From: Nonomuraea sp. PA05
GTDB taxonomy: Bacteria; Actinomycetota; Actinomycetes; Streptosporangiales; Streptosporangiaceae
Reading direction: 5' to 3'
Length of the DNA stretch: 64,000 bases
Assembly (NCBI RefSeq): GCF_008086045.1
Contig: NZ_VSEY01000024.1
Coordinates: 124,001 to 188,000, forward strand
Shown here: positions 56,278-63,859 of the stretch, piece after piece
Layout: every line of letters begins with the position of its first letter
How positions within the stretch are numbered: position 1 is the stretch's first letter
Position numbers and translations under genes: made by a program
The notes under the pieces: model-generated
Told to the model about the DNA's origin: nothing
Seen by the model: only the letters and a program-made list of their open reading frames with translations
The model's database searches: none

Positions 56278-57164
56278 TCGAGTTAACCGACATCGCCTAC
56301 GTCCGCTCCGGCGCCGCCGACCTGGACAACGCCGTGCGCTTCGCCGTGGACATCGTCGGCATGGAGCTGACCGCCCAGGAGGACGGCGTGGCCTACCTGC
56401 GCGCCGACCAGCGCCACCACTGCCTGGCCCTGGTCGAGGGCGAGTCGGGGGTGATCAGCTCCGGCTTCCTCGTCCGGGACGAGGACGCGCTGGCCGCCGC
56501 CGAGACCGAGCTGGAGAAGGCGGGCGTCAGCGTCGCCCGCGGCGGCGCGGAGGCCGCCCGCTCCCGCCGGGTCCGCGACCACATCGCCTTCGACGACCCC
56601 TTCGGCAACCGCATCGACCTGGCCATCGACCAGGTCACGCTGACCGCGCCCGTGCACGGCGGGCGCGCGGCCGGCATCACCGAGTTCGGCCACCTGTGCC
56701 TGGACGCCCCGGACGTGCGCGAGGCGTACCGCTTCTGGAACGGCCACTTCAACGCCCGCGTCTCCGACTGGATCGGCGACTGGGCGTGCCTCATGCGCAT
56801 CGACCCCGTCCACCACAAGCTGGCCGTCTTCCAGGGCAGCCAGCCGGGCCTGTGCCACATCAACTTCCAGGTCGACTCGCTGGACGACGTCATGCGCAAC
56901 TGGCACTTCCTGGAGGCCAACGGCGTCGAGATCGAGATGGGCCCCGGCCGCCACCCGCAGTCCACGGCCGTCTTCGTCTACTTCAAGGGCCCTGAGGGCA
57001 TCACGTACGAGTACTCCTGGGGCGTGCGGCTCATCACCGACGAGGACGCGTGGCGTCCCCGCTACTTCGACCCCGCCGAGGTCGGCTCCATCGACATGTG
57101 GCAGGGCCCGACCCGCCGCGTGCACACCCAGCCCCAGATCCGCCGCCCACTCGAACAGAGCTGA
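56274..57164 (+). CDS. Extradiol (VOC-fold) ring-cleavage dioxygenase
   Basis: This is a 296-aa type I extradiol dioxygenase. It has two VOC modules of about 140 residues. The iron ligands are in the second: FGHLCLDAP (His), LCHINFQVDS (His) and GITYEYSWG (Glu), with HKLAVFQG and YEYSWGVRLI around the catalytic pocket. It opens a catechol between C-OH and the neighbouring carbon using Fe(II) and O2. Its nearest types are 2,3-dihydroxy-p-cumate and homoprotocatechuate dioxygenases. Its ATG overlaps the preceding stop (ATGA). The genes after it process the ring-opened semialdehyde. Confidence 0.88.
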   Translation: MIELTDIAYVRSGAADLDNAVRFAVDIVGMELTAQEDGVAYLRADQRHHCLALVEGESGVISSGFLVRDEDALAAAETELEKAGVSVARGGAEAARSRRVRDHIAFDDPFGNRIDLAIDQVTLTAPVHGGRAAGITEFGHLCLDAPDVREAYRFWNGHFNARVSDWIGDWACLMRIDPVHHKLAVFQGSQPGLCHINFQVDSLDDVMRNWHFLEANGVEIEMGPGRHPQSTAVFVYFKGPEGITYEYSWGVRLITDEDAWRPRYFDPAEVGSIDMWQGPTRRVHTQPQIRRPLEQS

Positions 57165-57166
57165 CC

Positions 57167-57949
57167 ATGACCGACTGGACCATCGAACGCACCGCCGACG
57201 TGCTGCTGGAGGCGGAGCGGAACCGCGCCGACCGCGGCCCCATCACCGCCGAGTGGCCGGGCCTGGACCTGGCCACCGCCTACCGCGCGCAGGACGTGCT
57301 GCTGGAGCGCAGGAAGGCCGCCGGTGAGACGGTCATCGGCGTGAAGCTGGGCCTCACCTCGCGGGCCAAGCAGCTCCGGATGGGCATCGACGCGCCGCTG
57401 ACGGCGTGGCTGACCGACGCCATGGTGCTGCCCGCAGGGGAGAACGTGCGGGTGGACGAGCTGATCCATCCCCGCGTCGAGCCCGAGATCGTGTTCGTGC
57501 TCAAGGACCGGCTGGCCGGTCCCGGCGTCACGGCCGCCTCGGCGATGGCGGCGGTGGGCGCGGTGCACGGCGGGTTCGAGGTGATCGACTCCCGCTACCG
57601 CGACTTCAAGTTCACGCTGCCGGACGTGGTCGCCGACAACGCCTCCTCCGCCCGGTTCGGCGTCGGCCCGATCGGGCGGGCGCCGGACGGGCTGGACCTG
57701 TCCCTGCTGGGCTGCGTCCTGGAGGTGGACGGCCAGGTCGTGGACACCGCCACCGGCGCCGCCGTCCAGGGCCATCCCGGCGAGGCCCTGGCCCTGGCCG
57801 CCAACTCCCTCGCCGCGCGCGGCCTGGCCCTGGAGGCCGGGTGGATCGTGCTGACGGGCGGGATGACGGACGCGGTGCCGCTGCGGCGCGGCTCGTCGGT
57901 GACCGTACGCTTCGCCGGGCTCGGCGGGCTCACCGTGGCGGGGGTGTGA
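57167..57949 (+). CDS. 2-oxopent-4-enoate/2-oxohept-4-ene-dioate hydratase
   Basis: This is a 260-aa hydratase of the FAH-like MhpD/HpcG family. GVKLGLTSRAKQLRMGIDAPLTAWL, HPRVEPEIVFVL (metal-binding Glu pair), HGGFEVIDSRYRDFKF and VADNASSARFGVG match the family. It adds water to the dienoate formed after ring cleavage, preparing aldol cleavage. The aldolase itself is not in the operon. The start is ATG 57167, right after the dioxygenase stop. Members also include 2-oxo-3-hexenedioate decarboxylases, so a decarboxylase role is possible. Confidence 0.85.
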   Translation: MTDWTIERTADVLLEAERNRADRGPITAEWPGLDLATAYRAQDVLLERRKAAGETVIGVKLGLTSRAKQLRMGIDAPLTAWLTDAMVLPAGENVRVDELIHPRVEPEIVFVLKDRLAGPGVTAASAMAAVGAVHGGFEVIDSRYRDFKFTLPDVVADNASSARFGVGPIGRAPDGLDLSLLGCVLEVDGQVVDTATGAAVQGHPGEALALAANSLAARGLALEAGWIVLTGGMTDAVPLRRGSSVTVRFAGLGGLTVAGV

Positions 57950-57950
57950 C

Positions 57951-58151
57951 ATGCCGCTGGTCGAGGTGACGCTGTCGGAGGGGCGCGAGCCGGCCGCCAT
58001 CCGGGCGCTCATCCACGAGGTGCACGCCGCCGTCGAGCGCTCGCTGGGCGCCCCGGCGCAGAGCATCCGGGTGATCGTACGCGAGGTGCCGCGCACCCAC
58101 TGGGCGGCCGGCGACGAGACGCTCGCCGAACGAGACTCCCGAGGAGGCTGA
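57951..58151 (+). CDS. 4-oxalocrotonate tautomerase family protein
   Basis: This is a 66-aa tautomerase. Pro at position 2 (after Met removal, Pro1) is the catalytic base in the family. The strand MPLVEVTLSEGR and the helix-strand ALIHEVHAAVERSLGAPAQSIRVIVREVP follow the hexameric 4-OT fold. The Arg/His surroundings differ from classic 4-OT. It lies 1 nt after the hydratase and 1 nt before the dehydrogenase. It interconverts enol and keto acids in the meta-cleavage pathway. Confidence 0.85.
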   Translation: MPLVEVTLSEGREPAAIRALIHEVHAAVERSLGAPAQSIRVIVREVPRTHWAAGDETLAERDSRGG

Positions 58152-58152
58152 C

Positions 58153-59583
58153 ATGGAATTCTTCGGACATGTGATCGACGGCGCGGAGGTGAAGTCCGCG
58201 AGCGGCGAGACGTTCGCCAGCGTCGATCCGTACACGCGGGAGCCGTGGGCGGAGGCCGCGCTCGGCGGCGCCGCCGAGGTGGACCGGGCGGTCACGGCGG
58301 CCCGCCGGGCCTTCGACGAGGGGCCCTGGCCGCGCATGAGCCGCGCCGAACGCGGCCGGCTGCTGCACCGCCTGGCCGACCTCGTCCTCGCCAACCTGGA
58401 CGAGCTCGCCCTGGCCGACACCCGTGACATGGGCAAGCCGATCGCCCAGAGCCGCGGCAAGGACGTGCCGCGCGCCGCCGACAACTTCCGTTTCTTCGCC
58501 GACCACGCCCGCCTGACGCCGGCCGAGTCGCTGCCCATGGACTCCGGCCACCACGCCTACACCCGCTACGACCCCGTGGGCGTGGCCGCCGCCATCGCAC
58601 CGTGGAACTTCCCGCTCATGCTGGAGTCCTGGAAGATCGCGCCCGCGCTGGCCTGGGGCAACACCGTCGTCCTCAAGCCCGCCGAGGACACCCCGGCCTC
58701 CGCCACCATCCTGGCCAGGCTCGCGCTGGAGGCGGGCCTGCCGCCAGGCGTGCTGAACGTCGTGCACGGCCTCGGCCCGGACTCCGCCGGCCAGGCGCTC
58801 ACCGAGCACCAGGGCATCGACCGCATCACCTTCACCGGCGAGTCCGCGACCGGCCGCGCCATCTCGGCCGCCGCCGCCCGCCACCTGGTGCCGGTCAGCC
58901 TGGAGCTCGGCGGCAAGGGCGCCAACGCCGTCTTCGCCGACGCCGACCTGGACAAGGCCGTGGACTGGTCGCTCAAGGCCATCTTCACCAACGCCGGCCA
59001 GGTCTGCCTGGCGGGCTCCCGCCTGTACGTGCAGCGGCCGGTCTTCGAGGAGTTCCTGGCCCGCTTCACGGCCGCCGCCGAGGCCATGCGCCTGGGCGAC
59101 CCCAAGCAGGAGAGCACCGAGATCGGCCCGCTGGCCTCGCAGACCCACTACCGCAAGGTCCGCGGCTACGTCGAGTCGGTCGCGGACGAGGGCGGCACCG
59201 TGCACTCGGGCGGCCTCGGCGACGGCTGGTTCGTCCGCCCCACGATCGTGACCGGCATGCCCGCCACCGGCCGCCACCAGCGCGAGGAGATCTTCGGCCC
59301 GGTCGTCACGGTCACCCCGTTCGACACCGAGGACGAGGTCGTGGCGCTCATGAACGGCACCCGCTACGGCCTCAACGCCATGCTGTTCACCGAGAACCTG
59401 TCGCGCGCCCACCGCGTCTCCGCCCTCCTGCGCGCCGGGACGGTCTGGGTGAACTGCTTCTTCATCCGCGACCTGCGCGCCCCGTTCGGCGGGGTGGGCG
59501 ACTCGGGTGTCGGCAGGGAGGGCGGCACCTTCAGCCGCGAGTTCTTCACCGAGCCGAAGGCCGTCGTCATGCAGATCGACTGA
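58153..59583 (+). CDS. Semialdehyde dehydrogenase of the meta-cleavage pathway
   Basis: This is a 476-aa NAD-dependent aldehyde dehydrogenase. APWNFPLML and TGESATGRAI are cofactor strands. LELGGKGANAVF is the catalytic Glu motif, and NAGQVCLAGSRLYV holds the nucleophilic Cys. EEIFGPVVTV and NCFFIRDLRAPFGGVGDSGVGREGG are typical of 2-hydroxymuconic-semialdehyde and 5-carboxymethyl-2-hydroxymuconate-semialdehyde dehydrogenases. It oxidises the ring-cleavage aldehyde. It is the last gene of the operon, and a strong hairpin follows 19 nt after the stop. Confidence 0.9.
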   Translation: MEFFGHVIDGAEVKSASGETFASVDPYTREPWAEAALGGAAEVDRAVTAARRAFDEGPWPRMSRAERGRLLHRLADLVLANLDELALADTRDMGKPIAQSRGKDVPRAADNFRFFADHARLTPAESLPMDSGHHAYTRYDPVGVAAAIAPWNFPLMLESWKIAPALAWGNTVVLKPAEDTPASATILARLALEAGLPPGVLNVVHGLGPDSAGQALTEHQGIDRITFTGESATGRAISAAAARHLVPVSLELGGKGANAVFADADLDKAVDWSLKAIFTNAGQVCLAGSRLYVQRPVFEEFLARFTAAAEAMRLGDPKQESTEIGPLASQTHYRKVRGYVESVADEGGTVHSGGLGDGWFVRPTIVTGMPATGRHQREEIFGPVVTVTPFDTEDEVVALMNGTRYGLNAMLFTENLSRAHRVSALLRAGTVWVNCFFIRDLRAPFGGVGDSGVGREGGTFSREFFTEPKAVVMQID

Positions 59584-59602
59584 CCTTCGGTCCCGGGATC
59601 AC

Positions 59603-59644
59603 GCGCACCGGCGATCAGCCCGCGAGGCACGATCGCCGGTGCGC
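59603..59644 (+). terminator. Terminator-like hairpin after the meta-cleavage operon
   Basis: GCGCACCGGCGATC (59603-59616) and its exact complement (59631-59644) form a 14-bp stem with a 14-nt loop. No U-tract follows, as is common in actinomycetes. Confidence 0.7.
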
Positions 59645-59824
59645 CTCCGGCCGGGTCCTGGACTCAAGCGGCGGCGGGCCTGGCCAGGATGGAGGTGGCT
59701 CACCTTCGACACTCCGCTCGCCACAGGCAGCGCAGACGACGTCGATCTCCAGGGCCCGGGCGCGCTGGACCGTATCGGCCGCAGGCCTTGCCGTGACAGC
59801 CCACGACCGGCCGCCTGATGTGCG
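59645..59824. other. Gap between the meta-cleavage terminator and the tRNA terminator
   Basis: No gene can be supported in these 180 nt. A minus-strand frame that reads ALEIDVVCAACGERS looks a little like a zinc-ribbon fragment, but it has no ribosome site and no full domain. Confidence 0.5.
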
Positions 59825-59854
59825 AAAGGGTGTCACCCTGATGAGTGACACCCT
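59825..59854 (-). terminator. Terminator of the tRNA-Pro gene
   Basis: On the minus strand AGGGTGTCAC pairs with GTGACACCCT over an 8-nt loop, followed by TTT-C. It begins 19 nt after the encoded CCA. Confidence 0.75.
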
Positions 59855-59875
59855 GATCGACCAGAGAACTTCTGG

Positions 59876-59949
<74 letters not shown>

Positions 59950-60048
59950 GCTGTGCTGTGTCGGCCGCCCTTACGGGGCGAGACGTCATAACCTTAGCGC
60001 ACATCGGACGTGCACGCGTACACGGAAAGCGGGAGCGGAGGCGGCCAG

Positions 60049-60477
60049 GTGGGGCGGAAGCCGACCATTGATCGCGAGGAGCTGGCGCGGCGGGTGGCGG
60101 AGGGGATGAGCGTTCAGGAGCTGGCCGCTCACTTCGGCGTCAGCGAGTCCGGGGTGCTGCAGGCGAAGCGGGCGGCCGGGCTGGCCAAGCCGATGCTGGA
60201 CCACAGTGCGGCGCTCCCGTGGAAGGTGGCCCGCGCGCACACCCAGTCCGGCCCGGCCACGAACCTGCGGAACCTGTCGGCGGCGGCGCAGGGCAGGCCG
60301 CCGGCGGCGGAGCGGCTGAACACGGCGCTGCGGTGGGCGCAGCGGCTGGTGGAAGCCGGGCTCGACGTGCGCTACGACGCCGCGGAGGGTTTCACCGAGG
60401 TGCCCGCCGCCTCACAGGGCTCACATGTAGCAGACATGCTGGCTGCGGCCAGGAAAGCGCTTGACGCCCGCCGATAA
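60049..60477 (+). CDS. HTH-domain protein of unknown function
   Basis: This is a 142-aa protein. Residues 5-50 form a clear helix-turn-helix (DREELARRVAEGMSVQELAAHFGVSESGVLQAKRAAGL), similar to resolvase and sigma-region-4-like modules. The rest (about 60-120) contains WKVARAHTQSGPATNLRNLS and RLNTALRWAQRLVEAGLDVRYD; I do not recognise it. GTG 60049 has GGAGG 7-11 nt upstream. It is divergent from tRNA-Pro, and the tRNA-adjacent site hints at a mobile-element remnant, though no integrase is present. Confidence 0.6.
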   Translation: MGRKPTIDREELARRVAEGMSVQELAAHFGVSESGVLQAKRAAGLAKPMLDHSAALPWKVARAHTQSGPATNLRNLSAAAQGRPPAAERLNTALRWAQRLVEAGLDVRYDAAEGFTEVPAASQGSHVADMLAAARKALDARR

Positions 60478-60481
60478 AGGC

Positions 60482-60529
60482 GTTTCGACCTGCCGTTCGA
60501 GGGCAGTCGCTGGTCTCGACACAGAGACC
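60482..60529 (+). promoter_or_regulatory. SigB-like promoter and two hairpins before the envelope operon
   Basis: GTTTCG (60482-60487) and GGGCAG (60501-60506) resemble the actinobacterial stress-sigma -35 and -10 elements with a 13-15 bp gap. CTGCC/GGCAG (60490-60506) and GGTCTC/GAGACC (60512-60529) form two adjoining hairpins. The second abuts the GGAGG ribosome site of the next gene. Confidence 0.35.
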
Positions 60530-60542
60530 GGAGGCGAACATC

Positions 60543-61091
60543 ATGACCACCTGGGCATGGGTGGCCGTCGTCGTGGTCGCGGTGGTGGCGCTCGCCGCAG
60601 TCGGTTACTTCGTGCTGCAGCAACAGAAGCGCCGCACCCACCTCCGCGAACGCTTCGGCCCGGAATATGAACGCATAGTCGCCGAGCACGACAACCGCCG
60701 CGAGGCGGAGCAGGAGCTGCTCAGCCGCGAGCAGCGCCATGCGGAGCTCGACATCCGCCCCCTGACGCAGGAGTCGCGCGACACCTACGCCAACCGGTGG
60801 ACCGAGGTGCAGGAGCGTTTCGTGGACGCACCGGGGTTCGCGGTGACGGAGGCGGACCAGCTCGTGACGGCGGTCATGGCGGAGCGCGGCTACCCCACGG
60901 AGAACTTCGAGCAGCGGGTGTCCGACCTGTCGGTGGGTCACGCCGCGACGCTCGACCATTACAGGACGGCTCACGAGATCAGCGGGCGCGCGGCCAGGAA
61001 GGAGGCCTCCACCGAGGATCTCCGCCAGGCCATGGTGCACTACCGCGCGCTGTTCGAGGAGCTGCTGCAAGAGACCACCCGAGGACGGTGA
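60543..61091 (+). CDS. Membrane-anchored protein with helical RWxxVQxxFVD domain
   Basis: This is a 182-aa protein. An N-terminal hydrophobic helix (residues 4-24, VAVVVVAVVALAAVGYFVL) is followed by a coiled-coil-like basic/acidic stretch (QQKRRTHLRERFGPEYERI). A helical domain comes next (RWTEVQERFVDAPGFAVTEADQLV and AMVHYRALFEELL). The same domain pattern recurs in the next gene. I do not recognise a named family. The domain faces the cytosol if the helix is a single anchor. It starts a three-gene operon that may be stress-sigma dependent. ATG 60543 has GGAGG about 8 nt upstream. Confidence 0.65.
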   Translation: MTTWAWVAVVVVAVVALAAVGYFVLQQQKRRTHLRERFGPEYERIVAEHDNRREAEQELLSREQRHAELDIRPLTQESRDTYANRWTEVQERFVDAPGFAVTEADQLVTAVMAERGYPTENFEQRVSDLSVGHAATLDHYRTAHEISGRAARKEASTEDLRQAMVHYRALFEELLQETTRGR

Positions 61092-61096
61092 ACGAT

Positions 61097-61855
61097 ATGA
61101 GCAGCGACGAGCTGAAGGTTCCGTCGCAGCACCAGCGCAATGACGTTCATGACCACGACCACGACCGCGAGGACGACAGGGACCGGCTGACGAACGATCC
61201 CGTGGACGGCGAGGAGCTCGCCCGCAGCGAGGCCAGGACCGAGGACCTGTCGCGGTACGAGGACGATGACGAGACCGTCCGGGACCGCCGCGCCGACGAC
61301 GAGTACGCCTCGGTGCCCGCCGCTCCCGTCACGGGCGCCCCCGTTCCCGGCGTCGGCGTCACGGGCGCCCCCGTCGCCGCCGGCCCCGACGCTGGACCCG
61401 AAGCCGTGGCGGACGACGAGGCCCCCTACCGGGACCCGTACGCCAGGACCGACGGCGACATGCTCGCCGAGCCCGACCCGGCGCACGCCGCCCCCGGCTC
61501 GCACGCCGCCCCCGACGACATCGTGCTGTTCGACCAGGACCCCGCCGAGGTGCAGGCCCGCTGGCGCGACCTGCAGTCCTCGTTCGTGGACGACCCCGGC
61601 GAGGCGGTGCAGCGGGCCGACGGGCTGGTCAGCGAGGTGGTGGACTCTCTCACCAGCACCTTGAGCAGCCGGACGAACGCCCTGCGCGACCGCTGGAAGG
61701 AGACCGGGAGCAGCGCCGACACCGAGCAGCTCCGGCTGGCCCTGCGCGACTACCGGACCGTCCTGGAGCGGCTGCTGGCGCTGTCCAGCAAGTCTCCGGC
61801 GCAGCCGGCGCAGGCCTCGCAGCCTGATCCGTACCAGAGTCAGGAAATGAGGTGA
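61097..61855 (+). CDS. Soluble acidic protein with the same RWxxLQxxFVD domain
   Basis: This is a 252-aa protein. The first 145 residues are highly charged and disordered-looking (VHDHDHDRED, then Pro/Ala/Gly runs). The last 100 carry the domain of the preceding gene: ARWRDLQSSFVDDPGEAVQRADGLVSEVVDSL and RLALRDYRTVLERLL. The pair is therefore a duplication. GTG 61088 (overlapping the previous stop) and ATG 61097 are both possible starts; GAGGA is too close to the first and 11 nt from the second. It is translated in close coupling with its neighbour. Confidence 0.65.
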   Translation: MSSDELKVPSQHQRNDVHDHDHDREDDRDRLTNDPVDGEELARSEARTEDLSRYEDDDETVRDRRADDEYASVPAAPVTGAPVPGVGVTGAPVAAGPDAGPEAVADDEAPYRDPYARTDGDMLAEPDPAHAAPGSHAAPDDIVLFDQDPAEVQARWRDLQSSFVDDPGEAVQRADGLVSEVVDSLTSTLSSRTNALRDRWKETGSSADTEQLRLALRDYRTVLERLLALSSKSPAQPAQASQPDPYQSQEMR

Positions 61856-61861
61856 CATGAC

Positions 61862-62062
61862 ATGCTCGCAGTCGTAGCAGCGATCATCTTCGGGCTGGGC
61901 TTCCTGCTCGACCTGGTAGGCGCGTCCATTCCCGGCGGGATCTCCGGCATGACGTTCGTCCTGCTGGGGCTGACCCTGCTGGCCCTGCACCAGGCAGGCG
62001 TCGGCACGGCCAGCATCCGCACGGGTTACAGCAACTGGCGCGGCGGCAGAGCCCGCCGTTGA
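61862..62062 (+). CDS. Small two-helix membrane protein
   Basis: This is a 66-aa protein. Two hydrophobic segments (AVVAAIIFGLGFLLDLVGA and MTFVLLGLTLLALHQAG) are joined by a Pro/Gly turn, and a basic tail (SNWRGGRARR) follows. Short proteins of this type are common in actinomycete stress regulons; no activity is known. ATG 61862 has GAGGTGA upstream. It ends the operon, convergent with the RsbW-like gene after 59 nt. Confidence 0.7.
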   Translation: MLAVVAAIIFGLGFLLDLVGASIPGGISGMTFVLLGLTLLALHQAGVGTASIRTGYSNWRGGRARR

Positions 62063-62121
62063 GCGGACACATGAGATCGCCGGGTGGCATCGAGCCACCC
62101 GGCGATCTGCCGTTCGGGACC

Positions 62122-62535
62122 TCAGCCCTTGCCGGGGAACCTCATGATCACCGTGCTGCCGCCGCTGCCGACGCGCAGGGTCAGGTCGGACGAGAGCAGC
62201 CGCGCCACCCACAGCCCCATGCCGCCCACGGCGCCCGGCATCGGGCCCGGCTTCCAGGCGCCCTCGTCGTGCACCTCGACGATCAGGTCGCCGCTGATCA
62301 CCCAGGTGCGCATGCGGCCGTCGTCGGCCCCGTGGGTGACGGCGTTGGTGGCCACCTCGTTGACGGCGATGACGAAGTCGCCGATGGCCTCTTCCGGCAT
62401 GCCGACGCCACGGGCCTCTTCCTCGGCGAACTGCCGGACCTCTGGCAGGTCCGGCAGCCGGAAGCGGAGTGTCTTCACGGGCGCGCCGGGTGGCGGGCTC
62501 GTGTAGCCCGACTGAGGCTCGACGTCCTCGTTCAC
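62122..62535 (-). CDS. RsbW-like anti-sigma ATPase (partner of the SigB-type factor)
   Basis: This is a 137-aa HATPase-domain protein of the anti-sigma serine-kinase type. IAVNEVATNAVTHG is the N box, LIVEVHDEG the G1 box, and GGMGLWVARLLSSDL the G2 box. GTG 62535 is 17 nt after the sigma gene stop, so the two form an operon. It probably binds the SigB-type factor and is released by the STAS protein at 63493. The order sigma then ATPase is the reverse of the usual order. Confidence 0.82.
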   Translation of the reverse strand: MNEDVEPQSGYTSPPPGAPVKTLRFRLPDLPEVRQFAEEEARGVGMPEEAIGDFVIAVNEVATNAVTHGADDGRMRTWVISGDLIVEVHDEGAWKPGPMPGAVGGMGLWVARLLSSDLTLRVGSGGSTVIMRFPGKG

Positions 62536-62551
62536 CCGGCGACCGCCTTCG

Positions 62552-63322
62552 TCAGCCGACCAGCTCGGAGCGAAGCTGGTCGAGAACCTTGCGGAGAATA
62601 CGCGAAACATGCATCTGAGAGATTCCGAACTCGGCTGCGATCTCGGCCTGCGTCATGTTGCCGAAGAACCGCAGCAGCAGGATGTGCTTCTCGCGGGAGG
62701 GCAGCGCGTCGATGAGCGGCTTGACGGCTTCCCTGTCGACCATGTTGCTCAGCGTGTCGTCGTCCTCGGGGATGACGTCGCCGAGCGAGGCGGCGTCGTC
62801 GTCGGTGCCGAGCGGCGCGTCGAGCGACAGAGTGCTGTACGCGGCGGAGGCGTCGAGCGTGAGCAGAACGTCCTCCTCGCTGATGTTCATCTTCGCGGCC
62901 AGCTCGGCCACGGTCGGCGAGCGGCCGAGGTCCTGGCTGAGGTCGGCCACGAGCCGGTTGAGCTCCGAGCGGCGCTCCTGGTAGAGCCTCGGCACCCGGA
63001 TGGCCCAGGTGCGGTCGCGGAAGTGGCGCTTGACCTCACCGGTCATCGTCACGACCGCGTACCCTCTGAACGCGTGGCCGAGGGTGGGGTCGAAGCCGTT
63101 GACGGCCTTCATCAGGCCAACATACGCGGCCTGGAGGAGATCTTCCAAAGGTTCGCCGCGATAACGGTAGCGGCGGGCGATCTCCATGGCGAGCGGCCGG
63201 TGCATCTCGACGATGCGCTCGCGCAGACGCTCCCTGTGGCTGTCGAGCGTCTCCTCCCTGACCATCTCGGCCAGGAGTTCTTCCGCGGTCATCTCCTCGA
63301 GGACGTATTCCTGCACAGCCAT
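62552..63322 (-). CDS. SigB/SigF-type stress sigma factor
   Basis: This is a 256-aa group 3 sigma factor. Region 2 is PLAMEIARRYRYRGEPLEDLLQAAYVGLMKAV with FRGYAVVTMTGEVKRHFRDRTW. Region 3 has LNRLVADLSQDLGRSPTVAELAAKM. Region 4 has LPSREKHILLLRFFGNMTQAEIAAEFGISQMHVSRILRKVLDQLR. This is the SigB/F family of actinobacterial general-stress and sporulation factors. ATG 63322 has GAGGAGC 4 nt upstream. It is cotranscribed with the RsbW-like gene. A hairpin (CCGAAG/CTTCGG) and an A/T-rich leader lie upstream. Confidence 0.92.
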   Translation of the reverse strand: MAVQEYVLEEMTAEELLAEMVREETLDSHRERLRERIVEMHRPLAMEIARRYRYRGEPLEDLLQAAYVGLMKAVNGFDPTLGHAFRGYAVVTMTGEVKRHFRDRTWAIRVPRLYQERRSELNRLVADLSQDLGRSPTVAELAAKMNISEEDVLLTLDASAAYSTLSLDAPLGTDDDAASLGDVIPEDDDTLSNMVDREAVKPLIDALPSREKHILLLRFFGNMTQAEIAAEFGISQMHVSRILRKVLDQLRSELVG

Positions 63323-63480
63323 CGCTGCTCCTCATATGGGTCGCAGGCGGCCTGCCGCAAAAGGAAAAAGCCCATGCAGAGGCACGCCTCGCTCTACTCT
63401 CGAGACCGAAGCCCTCTGCTGGACTTCGGCTCCAGTATCCCCCATGCGGCGACAAGTATTCGCCGAACGTGTGGTGACAG

Positions 63481-63486
63481 TAGGGT
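63481..63486 (+). promoter_or_regulatory. -10 box of the STAS gene (leaderless)
   Basis: TAGGGT lies 6 nt before the GTG at 63493. No ribosome site is present. Confidence 0.4.
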
Positions 63487-63492
63487 TGCTCC

Positions 63493-63855
63493 GTGACAAT
63501 GCCGGAGAACGGCGAGGAGCCAGTGGCGGCCCTCAGCCTGACGTCGACGACCGTGGACGACATCACCGTGGTCAGGGTCGACGGCGTCCTCGACGCCACG
63601 ACACGAGCCCAGTTCGCCGACTATCTGGCGATGGCGGGCTCGGACCTCATCCTGGACCTGGCCGGGGTGACATTTATGGATTCGCGCGCCCTCGGGCTGA
63701 TCGTGCATCACTGGCAGACGAGCCTGTCGGCGGGCGCGAAGTTCGCCCTGATAGGCGTCGAGTACTCGAAGTCCAAGGTGATGTGGATCACTGGCCTGGC
63801 TCAGCGCCTGCCGCTCTACGACACGCTGGAGGACGCGCTGTCCGCCATCAAGTAG
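63493..63855 (+). CDS. STAS-domain anti-anti-sigma factor
   Basis: This is a 120-aa RsbV/SpoIIAA-like protein. VDDITVVRVDGVLDATTRAQFADYL is strands 1-2 and helix 1, and DLILDLAGVTFMDSRALGLIVHH carries the phospho-acceptor Ser in MDSRALG. The last helix is YDTLEDALSAI. In the unphosphorylated form it should bind the RsbW-like ATPase and free the sigma factor. GTG 63493 or ATG 63499 can start it. It is divergent from the sigma operon. Confidence 0.88.
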   Translation: MTMPENGEEPVAALSLTSTTVDDITVVRVDGVLDATTRAQFADYLAMAGSDLILDLAGVTFMDSRALGLIVHHWQTSLSAGAKFALIGVEYSKSKVMWITGLAQRLPLYDTLEDALSAIK

Positions 63856-63859
63856 CCGG

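Noticed and set aside
55512..57164. 550-codon frame in front of the dioxygenase.
   Set aside because: The upstream part is out of frame with the class II aldolase-type gene and overlaps the PadR operator. The dioxygenase starts at 56274.
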